Below are positions 43,867 through 55,029 of a DNA stretch of 64,000 nucleotides, in pieces. A program made the translations under genes and the position numbers. Source of the DNA: Prosopocoilus inquinatus (taxonomy: Eukaryota > Arthropoda > Insecta > Coleoptera > Lucanidae); contig CM069874.1 of the NCBI GenBank assembly GCA_036172665.1, forward strand, positions 55,162,707-55,226,706, written 5' to 3'. The first letter of the stretch is position 1; every line of letters begins with the position of its first letter. A model generated the notes under the pieces. That model was given only the letters and a program-made list of their open reading frames with translations, made no database searches and was not told the DNA's origin.

Positions 43867-45464
43867 ATGCATTTCAATCAATCGTTTCCATTAACTAAGC
43901 GGAGCCCCTCTAACAAAAAAAAAACAAATTATCCCTGGTATAGCAAAGATTTGCGCAAGTTTGCCTGTAATTTGAGAGAATTAAACGCTCTGTGTAAAAT
44001 TCTGAATGACCCCCAATTGTGGGAATCGTTTAGACAGAATAAGGAACGCTACAATCTAGCCCTAAAAGAAGCTAAGAAGAAGTATTCTGAAAATAAATTA
44101 TTATATTCATCGAACAAATCCAAAACTGGGTGGAATATTGTCAGGCAATTAGCAAATATAAATACGAACTGTAGCTTTAGTTTATCCTCTTTTTCTGACC
44201 ATCAGAACATTGATCCTGATGTGGTGACTAACCTATTTAATAATCACTTCAGCAGCATAATCTCAAACGTAGACTACACGCAAAACCGAGAATTATCCAC
44301 CGAGTTTGATTACGATGTAATCCCGCATAACATGTTCCTATTTGCAACTGATGACGCCGAAATCAGATCTGTGATCGAATCAATCTCCAATCAAAATTCT
44401 GCAGGTGCAGATGAGGTGCCCTGCTCTCTGATTGGAAAAATTGCTTCGTTTATAATAACTCCGATTGTTCACCTAATAAATAAATCTCTCCTTCAAGGGG
44501 TGTTTCCAGACTCAATAAAATGCGGCAAAGTCTTGCCGATATACAAAAAAGGAAACCGTTCCAATCCCGGCAATTATCGTCCAATTTTTCTTCTACCGGC
44601 CTTCAGCAAAATTTTTGAAAAAGTTTTAAATTCAAGATTAGTCTCATACCTATCCCACTTTGAAATTTTAAATAAAAATCAATTTGGCTTCACCAACAAT
44701 GTCTCAACTAAAGATGCAATTTATAATACCGTCACTTATATATATGATAAGTTGGATAGTAAATTTAACGTAACTGGCGTATTCTTCGATCTCTCCAAAG
44801 CGTTCGACTCACTGGATCACGATATCCTATTAAAAAAAAATGGAGAGATATGGCATACGTGGTCTAGCTCTGAACATTTTTCAATCTTATTTATGTAACC
44901 GTAGTCAAATTGTCTCATTACCTCTTAAAATCGATAACACAATTAAAACTTACCATTCAACCGAGTCACCTATTCACCGTGGAGTCCCTCAGGGATCGAT
45001 CCTAGGACCGACCTTATTTTTGATCTACATAAATGACTTGCCTCTTACCGTCTCACTCGGACACCTATCACAATATGCAAGTGACACTAACGCAATTGTA
45101 GCTAATAAGTCAGCTGCGGAAATTTCCAAAATCAGTTCTGAAATTGTCGAGAAAATGAATAGGTGGTGCTCAATCAATAATCTTCGCCTTAATATGAATA
45201 AAACCGCGATTGTCACATTTAAAAAACAACCTGCTGCCTTTAGCATCTTAGTCAAACATAATAATAAATCGCTACCGATAACGAATTTCGTTGAGTTCCT
45301 GGGTCTCACTGTCGACGCCAAACTTGATTGGGAGCAACATTGCAGTAAACTGAACAGTAAGCTTTCCTCTGCTTTCTATGCTTTAAATAACCTAAGAGCC
45401 ATGTAGGAATATCATCCCTCAAAGCGTTTTATTATGCTTACGTCGAATCCAGGTTACGCTATGG
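43867..45464 (+). pseudogene. LINE-D reverse transcriptase
   Basis: 343 open residues cover the linker and early RT: SAGADEVPCSLIGK, GNRSNPGNYRP, NQFGFTNNVST and motif A VFFDLSKAFDSLD. A frameshift in an A-run near 44835 moves to a second frame with MERYGIRGLALN, IHRGVPQGSILGPTLF (motif B) and the motif C region, which reads QYASDTN instead of the usual YADD: the first catalytic aspartate has become serine. It continues to FVEFLGLTVDAKLDW and then is cut by the foldback element. A further frameshift near 45405 precedes the insertion site. Confidence 0.9.
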
Positions 45465-45659
45465 AGCTGTGTGAAGTTGGCCCCCGACTTATTTAAAAAA
45501 AAAATTTTTTTAGCTAAAACGACGCCAAATTGTTTGTAGAGTTATGTAGTGAAAGAATTTTCGTTTGTAGTAAAAAAATAAAAAAGTTATGGAAGGGAGA
45601 AAAAATGGTCATCCCCCCAAAATGGGGGGATGACTTCTAACCGGTACTAATCAATGCCA

Positions 45660-48600
45660 AATTGTTTGTAGTTGTTTGTAGTGAAGGAATTTTCGTTTGT
45701 AGTTATCCAGAAAAAAAGTTACAACCCCTTGAATGTTAAGGGTGACAGTATTTCCACCCCCGCAGGGGGGATCACACTATATTCGGTAAACCGTCTCCAC
45801 ATAATGCGTAGAGGATTGTAGTGAAGGAATTTTCGTTTGTAGTTATCCAGAAAAAAAGTTACAACCCCTTGAATGTTAAGGGTGGCACTATTTCCACCCC
45901 CGCAGGGGGGATCACACTATATTCGGCAAACTGTCTCCAAATAATGCGTAGAGGATTGTAGTGAAGGAATTTTCGTTTGTAGTTATCCAGAAAAAAAGTT
46001 ACAACCCCTTGAATGTTAAGGGTGACAGTATTTCCACCCCCGCAGGGGGGATAACACTATATTCGGTAAACCGTCTCCAAATAATGCGTAGAGGATTGTA
46101 GTGAAGGAATTTTCGTTTGTAGTTATCCAGAAAAGAAGTTACAACCCCTTGAATGTTAAGGGTGACAGTATTTCCACCCCGCAGGGGGGATAACACTATA
46201 TTCGGTAAACCGTCTCCAAATAATGCGTAGAGGATTGTAGTGAAGGAATTTTCGTTTGTAGTTATCCAGAAAAAAAGTTACAACCACTTGAATGTTAAGG
46301 GTGGCACTATTTCCACCCCCGCAGGGGGGATCTCACTATATTCGGCAAATCGTCTCCAAATAATGCGCAGAGGATTGTAGTGAAGGAATTTTCGTTTGTA
46401 GTTATCCAGAAAAAAAGTTACAACCCCTGAATGTTAAGGGTGACAGTATTTCCACCCCCGCAGGAGGGATCACACTATATTCGGCAAACCGTCTCCAAAT
46501 AATGCGTAGAGGATTGTAGTGAAGGAATTTTCGTTTGTAGTTATCCAGAAAAAAAGTTACAACCCCTTGAATGTTAAGGGTGGCACTATTTCCACCCCCG
46601 CAGGGGGGATCACACTATATTCGGCAAACCGTCTCCAAATAATGCGTAGAGGATTGTAGTGAAGGAATTTTCGTTTGTAGTTATCCAGAAAAGAAGTTAC
46701 AACCCCTTGAATGTTAAGGGTGACAGTATTTCCACCCCGCAGGGGGGATAACACTATATTCGGTAAACCGTCTCCAAATAATGCGTAGAGGATTGTAGTG
46801 AAGGAATTTTCGTTTGTAGTTATCCAGAAAAAAAGTTACAACCCCTTGAATGTTAAGGGTGGCACTATTTCCACCCCCGCAGGGGGGATCTCACTATATT
46901 CGGCAAATCGTCTCCAAATAATGCGCAGAGGATTGTAGTGAAGGAATTTTCGTTTGTAGTTATCCAGAAAAAAAGTTACAACCCCTGAATGTTAAGGGTG
47001 ACAGTATTTCCACCCCCGCAGGAGGGATCACACTATATTCGGCAAACCGTCTCCAAATAATGCGTAGAGGATTGTAGTGAAGGAATTTTCGTTTGTAGTT
47101 ATCCAGAAAAAAAGTTACAACCCCTTGAATGTTAAGGGTGGCACTATTTCCACCCCCGCAGGGGGGATCACACTATATTCGGCAAACCGTCTCCAAATAA
47201 TGCGTAGAGGATTGTAGTGAAGGAATTTTCGTTTGTAGTTATCCAGAAAAGAAGTTACAACCCCTTGAATGTTAAGGGTGACAGTATTTCCACCCCGCAG
47301 GGGGGATAACACTATATTCGGTAAACCGTCTCCAAATAATGCGTAGAGGATTGTAGTGAAGGAATTTTCGTTTGTAGTTATCCAGAAAAAAAGTTACAAC
47401 CCCTTGAATGTTAAGGGTGGCACTATTTCCACCCCCGCAGGGGGGATCTCACTATATTCGGCAAATCGTCTCCAAATAATGCGCAGAGGATTGTAGTGAA
47501 GGAATTTTCGTTTGTAGTTATCCAGAAAAAAAGTTACAACCCCTGAATGTTAAGGGTGACAGTATTTCCACCCCCGCAGGAGGGATCACACTATATTCGG
47601 CAAACCGTCTCCAAATAATGCGTAGAGGATTGTAGTGAAGGAATTTTCGTTTGTAGTTATCCAGAAAAAAAGTTACAACCCCTTGAATGTTAAGGGTGAC
47701 AGTATTTCCACCCCCGCAGGGGGGATAACACTATATTCGGTAAACCGTCTCCAAATAATGCGTAGAGGATTGTAGTGAAGGAATTTTCGTTTGTAGTTAT
47801 CCAGAAAAAAAGTTACAACCCCTTGAATGTTAAGGGTGACAGTATTTCCACCCCCGCAGGGGGGATAACACTATATTCGGTAAACCGTCTCCAAATAATG
47901 CGTAGAGGATTGTAGTGAAGGAATTTTCGTTTGTAGTTATCCAGAAAAGAAGTTACAACCCCTTGAATGTTAAGGGTGACAGTATTTCCACCCCGCAGGG
48001 GGGATAACACTATATTCGGTAAACCGTCTCCAAATAATGCGTAGAGGATTGTAGTGAAGGAATTTTCGTTTGTAGTTATCCAGAAAAAAAGTTACAACCA
48101 CTTGAATGTTAAGGGTGGCACTATTTCCACCCCCGCAGGGGGGATCTCACTATATTCGGCAAATCGTCTCCAAATAATGCGCAGAGGATTGTAGTGAAGG
48201 AATTTTCGTTTGTAGTTATCCAGAAAAAAAGTTACAACCCCTGAATGTTAAGGGTGACAGTATTTCCACCCCCGCAGGAGGGATCACACTATATTCGGCA
48301 AACCGTCTCCAAATAATGCGTAGAGGATTGTAGTGAAGGAATTTTCGTTTGTAGTTATCCAGAAAAAAAGTTACAACCCCTTGAATGTTAAGGGTGGCAC
48401 TATTTCCACCCCCGCAGGGGGGATCACACTATATTCGGCAAACCGTCTCCAAATAATGCGTAGAGGATTGTAGTGAAGGAATTTTCGTTTGTAGTTATCC
48501 AGAAAAGAAGTTACAACCCCTTGAATGTTAAGGGTGACAGTATTTCCACCCCGCAGGGGGGATAACACTATATTCGGTAAACCGTCTCCAAATAATGCGT

Positions 48601-49815
48601 AGAGGATTGTAGTGAAGGAATTTTCGTTTGTAGTTATCCAGAAAAAAAGTTACAACCCCTTGAATGTTAAGGGTGGCACTATTTCCACCCCCGCAGGGGG
48701 GATCTCACTATATTCGGCAAATCGTCTCCAAATAATGCGCAGAGGATTGTAGTGAAGGAATTTTCGTTTGTAGTTATCCAGAAAAAAAGTTACAACCCCT
48801 GAATGTTAAGGGTGACAGTATTTCCACCCCCGCAGGAGGGATCACACTATATTCGGCAAACCGTCTCCAAATAATGCGTAGAGGATTGTAGTGAAGGAAT
48901 TTTCGTTTGTAGTTATCCAGAAAAAAAGTTACAACCCCTTGAATGTTAAGGGTGACAGTATTTCCACCCCCGCAGGGGGGATAACACTATATTCGGTAAA
49001 CCGTCTCCAAATAATGCGTAGAGGATTGTAGTGAAGGAATTTTCGTTTGTAGTTATCCAGAAAAAAAGTTACAACCCCTTGAATGTTAAGGGTGACAGTA
49101 TTTCCACCCCCGCAGGGGGGATAACACTATATTCGGTAAACCGTCTCCAAATAATGCGTAGAGGATTGTAGTGAAGGAATTTTCGTTTGTAGTTATCCAG
49201 AAAAAAAGTTACAACCCCTTGAATGTTAAGGGTGACAGTATTTCCACCCTCGCAGGGGGGATCACACCATATTCGGCAAACCGTCTCCAAATAATGCGTA
49301 GAGGATTGTAGTGAAGGAATTTTCGTTTGTAGTTATCCAGAAAAAAAGTTACAACCCCTTGAATGTTAAGGGTGGCACTATTTCCACCCCCGCAGGGGGA
49401 TCACACTATATTCGGCAAACCGTCTCCAAATAATGCGTAGAGGATTGTAGTGAAGGAATTTTCGTTTGTAGTTATCCAGAAAAGAAGTTACAACCCCTTG
49501 AATGTTAAGGGTGGCACTATTTCCACCCCCGCAGGGGGGATCACACTATATTCGGCAAACCGTCTCCAAATAATGCGTAGAGGATTGTAGGAAAGGAATT
49601 TTCGTTTGTAGTTATCCAGAAAAAAAGTTATAACCCCTTGAATGTTAAGGGTGACAGTATTTCCACCCCCGCAGGGGGGATAACACTATATTCGGTAAAC
49701 CGTCTCCAAATAATGCGTAGAGGATTGTAGTGAAGGAATTTTCGTTTGTAGTTATCCAGAAAAGAAGTTACAACCCCTTGAATGTTAAGGGTGGCACTAT
49801 TTCCACCCCCGCAAT
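45660..49815 (+). repeat. Tandem array of ~139.5-bp units, higher-order
   Basis: Unit landmarks recur every 139-140 bp: TTTTCGTTTGTAGTTATCCAG, CCTTGAATGTTAAGGGTG, a CCCCCGCAGGGGGG hairpin and CAAATAATGCG. Variant units (AGAAAAGAAG; ATCTCAC with GCGCAG; CCCT- with CAGGAGGG; ATCACAC) repeat in fixed order every four units (558 bp). A 13-unit (1814-bp) block starting near 45999 is repeated near 47813, carrying the same rare ACCACTT variant (46279 and 48092). The recurring 65-residue minus-strand open frames are a by-product of the unit. Confidence 0.9.
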
Positions 49816-50164
49816 TGGGAGAGTTATTGTAACGGCACCGACTGTGCATGCGCCGTGGATCGTGACCACTTAAAATCGCCATAGTATGGTCCGACGTCAC
49901 CAGAGACCGCACGGACACCCCCACCAGCGCGACCAGACATTCGTTCAGCATTACCCGTGTAAATTCAATCAGACGAAACACTTTTCATATACTATGTAAC
50001 TTTGGATCTCATATCTCATAGTCGGTTTAACTGACAAGAGGACCTTTTCTGTATCGAGTACGTTAAACAGACGGTTGCTATGGAAGCAATCAATTATAAA
50101 GCTTTTTGATTGTTTGTTACAGGCCTTTAAATTTAACAAGTTATAACTTCTTACAAGGACAACT
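49816..50164. other. Unique core of FB-like element
   Basis: Not part of the tandem unit. The last ~130 bp (TGTATCGAGTACGTTAAACAGACGGTTGCTATGGAAGC..) resembles 53195-53290, so the core shares sequence with the mosaic element at 53 kb. No recognisable protein. A 117-residue frame (49628-49981, minus) runs from core into repeat and has no motif. Confidence 0.55.
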
Positions 50165-50745
50165 ACAAACGAAAATTCCTTCACTACAATTCTCTACGCA
50201 TTATTTGGAGACGGTTTACTGAATATAGTGTTATCCCCCCTGCGGGGGTGGAAATAGTGCCGCCCTTAACATTGGAGGGGTTGTAACTTCTTTTCTGGAT
50301 AACTACAAACGATAATTCCTTCGCTACAATCCTCTATGCATTATTTGGAGACGACTTACCGAATAAAGAGTTATCCCCCCTGCGGTGGTGGAAATAGTGC
50401 CACCCTTAACATTCAAGGGTTTGTAACTTCTTTTCTGGATAACTACAAACGAAAATTCCTTTACTACAATCCTCTACGCATTATTTGGAAACGGTTTACG
50501 AAATATAGGGTCATCCCCCTGCGGGGGTGGAAATAGTGCCAACTTTAACATTCAAGGGGTTGTAACTTTCTTTCTGGATAACTGCAAACGAAAATTCCTT
50601 CACTACAATCCTCTACCCATTATTTGGAGACGGTTTACTGAATATAGTGTTATCCCCCCTGCGGGGGTGGAAATAGTGCCAACCTTAACATTCAAGGGGT
50701 TGTAACTTTTTTTCTGGATAACTACAAACGAAAATTCCTTCACTA
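50165..50745 (-). repeat. Inverted short array of the same units
   Basis: Four copies of the ~139-bp unit in reverse orientation relative to 45660-49815, more diverged from each other than the forward copies. This forms the short arm of the foldback. Confidence 0.85.
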
Positions 50746-50968
50746 CAAACAACTACAAACAATTTGGCATTGATTAGTACCGGTTAGAAGTCATCCCCCC
50801 ATTTTGGGGGGATGACCATTTTTTCTCCCTTCCATAACTTTTTTATTTTTTTACTACAAACGAAAATTCTTTCACTACATAACTCTACAAACAATTTGGC
50901 GTCGTTTTAGCTAAAAAAATTTTTTTTTTAAATAAGTCGGGGGCCAACTTCACACAGCTACGCTATGG

Positions 50969-51401
50969 CATTCTTTTCTGGGGATCCTCCTGCCACGTTA
51001 CGCGTCTATTCCTTCTACAAAAAAGGATTGTCAGAACCATGTGTGGAGTGCCGATAAATAGTTCATGCAAACCATTATTTCAAAATTTGGGAATTTTAAC
51101 CCTTGCCAGTTTATACATCTATGAACTAGCCACGTTCATAAAAAAACACGAGCGTATGTTTACTCGTAATCTTGATATGTATGATAATATGCAAACTAGA
51201 CAACGTATTGACTTCAGTATCCCAAAGCACAGGACGACTCTCTATCAAGGTGGAGCTCATTACAGAGCAATAATAATCTTTAATGCATTACCTATCAATA
51301 TCAAAAGTGCAGATGTTAAACAATTTAAGATATTACTAAAACGCTACCTACGCGAAAAAGCTTTCTATCATGTCAATGAACTAATAAGCTTTGACAATTA
51401 G
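50969..51401 (+). pseudogene. LINE-D C-terminal domain
   Basis: Continues the LINE-D protein after the foldback element: FWGSSCHVTRLFLLQKRIVR, then CKPLFQNLGILTLASLYIYE and a C-terminal KRYLREKAFYHVNELISF block ending at 51401. The frame from 51039 is open to its stop. The FB-like element inserted between RLRYG and ILFWG codons. Confidence 0.85.
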
Positions 51402-51663
51402 TGCCCTGTTGAGCAGATTTCGTTCACATGCTAAAATTTAATTTATTGCTTGCTGTGGCCGGATGAGTTTTTTTTTCTACACGTTTTCCCAGCGTATTCT
51501 TATCCTTATAATTGTGATTTTTATATTGTTTGTGTTGACTGTGATATGTTACATACCCATGTCTCATATTGGTTTTAATTTTATTATGTTTTTAATTGTA
51601 TTGTGTCACATGTACCTGATTTTGACCAAGTCCATATCATTATAATGATCCATGACAATAAAC

Positions 51664-51699
<36 letters not shown>

Positions 51700-53187
51700 A
51701 CCTTGGAAATACTATTTTTTTAATGATTTTCAAATTTTTGCTTGAAACAAAATAATTTCAAATAGTATTTGACCAGCTGGCATCATAGCGAACAGTAGAT
51801 TGTATTTTTACAAAAAAGTGACATCGATTGAATTGAGCTGGAATAATTTTAAAGCATTCAACCATGGAATTTTTTCCTGGTTTGCGGTGCTTATTATAAC
51901 AAAATACTAATTTAAAACTACTGTTCTCTTAACTTTCTATCAGCAATAATAAATAAACTTGCAATTTGATTGCGCCATCAACAAAATTAAAAAGTTATTG
52001 TTTCTTTCCAATAACATTTTTGGCAATAACAACGCAACACCTTACGCAACTTGCAATCAATTGCCAAACCAATTTACTACTTTGTACTTTCACGAAGGAA
52101 TTTTATCTTTTCCGAGCCCAACATTCGCAATTGCCGAGAGGAGATTTGACAATCTCAGAGAAACCTAGCGATTAATTATGCCGCAATTGCATAAAGGAAA
52201 CAACGTCGAAGAACTCGGAGCAAACCTTTCGCAAGCCTCGACTTTCTAGATTGAACCGAACTCTATCGATACCGAAGCCTCCTACGACGAAGTCGTCGTG
52301 CAATTTTAATTAAATCGAATCGAAGTAATCAGATGAGTAGGTTGGTTAAAATTAGAAAATTTATTAGCCAATAAGTTCGCCGGTTCTGGGTCAGATTCAG
52401 TAAATATTTTTTCCAAACACGCAAACCAAGTGGCTCTCAGAGGCTGTAATTAAAAGTAGTGTCAAGGTTGTCAAAATTTTACCTACGTGCGGTTCAAAAT
52501 ATAAAGAAGGTAAAAGTATTTATCAGCGGGGACAAGCCTTGTTTTATGGTCCGTACCGAATAAAATTCTTTTCCGCGAACCTTGGCATTCTTTTCACTCC
52601 CACTTTCAATAAAACCATACTGAGTTCGAAACTGAACTCTTGTGTTTCGATTTTATTCACACTGGTTGAATGTTGTTATGTCGTGTAGTTGCAATTCAGA
52701 CCGCTGCTACATCACGGTTTTAAAATATACATGACATAGTTTATTTTTCTACCAACATAAGCTGGCATTAGGACATAAATATAAAGCCACGACAATGCAT
52801 CTGCTTTCAACAAGATTTCTACATATATCGTTTATTTGTTATTTCTTGAATACGAAGTTACAATTAAAACAAAATTAATTAACTAATATCAAATCAAAGT
52901 TGATGCTTTATACAAACATTTTTTAAGTTCCTTCTGAATTCTGTCCTCGGTTCACAAGAGGAAAAACTTCTTTGTTCTTGTTTCTTCTTCTTTCACAAAA
53001 AAGTCATTCTTTATAAAAGTTTTTGCTTGTCCTCAACCCCTCAAAAATGTTATCGCAAACCTCAGCAATGTTATCTCAAACGATAAATTCCTTTGATAGG
53101 TGAGAAAAATTGAAAATTCTATTTCGATGTTCATAAAACATGGCAAAGTCCAAAAATTTCAAGTAAAATCATGCTAGCCGGTATTAG
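51700..53187. other. No gene recognised
   Basis: Two overlapping 69-residue frames at 51959-52175 show no motif. Nothing else supported. Confidence 0.4.
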
Positions 53188-53628
53188 GGGCTATTCTATA
53201 TCGAGTACATTAAATTTTACGGATTGTTGCTATGGTAACAACATAAATCAAAAAGCTTTATAATTGGTTGTTAATAAGGGCTATTTAAATTTAAAGGACT
53301 GTTGTTGTAACAACCAATCATAAAGCTTTTTTATTGGTTGTTACCAAAGCAACAGTCCATTAAATTTAACGAACAGATAAAATAGCGACATCTTACTATC
53401 GCTTTTTGACCTGACATTGTCAGTAGGATAGACAAATTGAAGCGGGATTTGCTCCTAATAAGTCCCCCATGCAAGGCGGCCATGCTTGCTGTCAAAGCAT
53501 AATGAAAATTTTTTAAACAGATAAAATAGCGACATCTTACTATCGCTTTTTGACCTGACATTGCAGTAGGGTGGACAAATTGAAGCGGGATTTGCTCCTA
53601 ATAAGTTCCCCATGAAAGGCGGCCATGC

Positions 53629-53698
53629 AATCAAAAACGATTTGCACAAAATTTTTCGAAAATTTTTTAGAAAAATTTTTTGCAAATCGTTTTTGATT
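53629..53698. repeat. 70-bp AT-rich palindrome
   Basis: AATCAAAAACGATTTGCAC.. and its complement meet at a central AATTTTTCGAAAATTTTT region. The arms are the sequence that follows the hammerhead elsewhere. Confidence 0.75.
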
Positions 53699-53841
53699 GC
53701 AAATCCTGCTTCAATTTGTCTATCCTACTGCAATGTCAGGTCAAAAAGCGATAGTAAGATGTCGCTACTTTATCTGTTCATCACTCTTACATCGCAATTG
53801 CGAATAAATTGGACAAATCGTTTTTATTTGCAGTGGAAATG

Positions 53842-53906
53842 TCGAGCTACGTCTCTGCTGAAGAAGCCCCAAGCAGGGCTGAAACAGCTGTCCAGAGGCT
53901 GCTCGA
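53842..53906 (+). ncRNA. Type I hammerhead ribozyme, complete
   Basis: Outer stem I TCGAG/CTCGA (53842-53846; 53902-53906), internal loop CTAC/TG, inner stem I GTCTCTG/CAGAGGC (7 bp including one wobble), core CTGAAGA at 53858-53864 (variable N7 = A is permitted), stem II AGCCC/GGGCT with 6-nt loop, GAAA at 53881-53884, stem III AC/GT with AGCT tetraloop and cleavage after the canonical GTC (53890-53892). Every invariant residue is present. This is the best ribozyme in the window. Confidence 0.88.
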
Positions 53907-53977
53907 GGTTTTCACTGCAATCAAAAACGATTTGCACAAAATTTTTCTATTTAAATTTAACATACAGAATAGCTCCT

Positions 53978-55020
53978 GATGTCAGTTAGTTGCTAGTTTG
54001 TGTGAGATAACTATACTTTTTATTGATAGGTGATAAATCCTAAGTTATAAAAGAATGTGAGTCACCTATTAGTCATTTATTCGTGTTAATTTTTTTATTT
54101 TATTAAAATGGCAATCAGTAACGATTGGGGTCAACTTTAGTCGTTTGTTAGTTATGTAATAAATTATAATCATCTGTAAAATCAAAGGCAAGAATATCAA
54201 TTTTAGAAAAGTTAGGAAATTTCGTCATAAAATACAAATTGAGGTGATTTTAAAAAAATTTCGGTGTGCGGATAGCTAAAAAAATTGATTCAAAAAAATT
54301 TAGGCCACTGTTAGAAGAAAATGATGAAAGTTTATGTTAAGGATAACTCCACTATTTTGCCAATGGTGTAGATAGCACCTTGTTTGTCTTTACAATGAAG
54401 AAGCGTCGATTTAAACATTTTTTTTTCTTTATGACAGAAAAAAAACCATTTTATTGAAATATCTGCATTGCAAAAAGATACATTTTAATTCATTAGCAAT
54501 ATCAGCTGAAAGATTGTATTAAGAAAAACTGCATATTTTGCAGCTTTTTGCAGAAAGTCAAAACAGAACTTTCAATTTTTCCCGACTATCAACCGGAATT
54601 TACTACGTTTTAAGAAATGTTGGAGGTTTTAGGACAAAAACTATTATAAAAAAATTCCCTTTTTTCAAAAACTCAAATACAAGAAGGCTTTTTCTATTGT
54701 AAACCCAATAGGTGGACACAGTGTATAGGATAATTTATGACAATATCGGTTCCTGATGTTTTTTCTTGGATGTGCTGCATAAAGAAATAAAAATAGGCTG
54801 ATAAGGAAATTGTACTCCAAGATAGCAGATAAACCTATTATGTATATGAAAAATAATTTCGGAAAAGAATATTACTTTCTTGTATCCTTTTCCGATTGAA
54901 CAAACAAATCAAAAATATTAAATTGTAGAACTTTTTAATTTTGCTAAAATTGTATAATGCAATGAATTTCCACGGCAGTGATCTGAAGTCCTTTATTAAG
55001 AAATTGAAACCACAATTAAA
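53978..55020. other. Spacer with a transposon end
   Basis: No gene. GGTGGACACAGTGTATA near 54711-54727 matches the terminus of the element at 14618-15427 and is probably one end of a decayed copy. The rest is AT-rich and unrecognised. Confidence 0.4.
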
Positions 55021-55029
55021 TTGGCCAAA

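Larger units (their letters stand above)
45465..50959. mobile_element. FB-like foldback transposon, 5.5 kb
   Basis: Flanked by the 9-bp duplication ACGCTATGG (45456-45464 and 50960-50968). The terminal ~200 bp are inverted copies (AGCTGTGTGAAGTTGGCC.. and complement). Inside lie tandem arrays of a ~139.5-bp unit: about 30 copies in one orientation (about 45660-49815) and about 4 in the opposite orientation (about 50165-50745), separated by a 350-bp unique core. Inverted terminal repeats built of tandem units plus 9-bp duplications are what Drosophila FB elements show. No transposase is encoded. Confidence 0.85.
42970..51699 (+). mobile_element. Jockey-like LINE (LINE-D), split by FB-like element
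   Basis: Endonuclease (42992-43790), linker and RT (43867-45406), interruption by the foldback array at 45465-50959, then C-terminal domain (50969-51401) and a 3' region ending in AATAAA and a (TTA)n tract at about 51661-51699. No ORF1 seen upstream. Confidence 0.9.
53188..53977. mobile_element. Mosaic repeat with hammerhead ribozyme
   Basis: The ends GGGGCTATTCTATATCGAG and complement of ACATACAGAATAGCTCC form short diverged TIRs. Inside is a patchwork: an inverted pair around GGTTGTTACC-type sequence (53225-53345), the block GTCAGGTCAAAAAGCG..GATGTCGC twice in minus orientation (53371-53510, 53515-53628), a near-perfect palindrome (53629-53698), the same block once in plus orientation (53699-53781) and a complete hammerhead ribozyme (53842-53906). 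Open frames here follow the repeats and are not genes. Confidence 0.7.

Noticed and set aside
45999..49290. A series of near-identical 65-residue open frames on the minus strand
   Set aside because: They recur exactly with the 139.5-bp tandem unit and change with unit variants. They are a by-product of the repeat, with no start context or protein motif.
45660..49815. CRISPR-like array
   Set aside because: The repeats are ~139.5 bp with no short-repeat/unique-spacer structure, in eukaryotic transposon-rich DNA with no cas genes.
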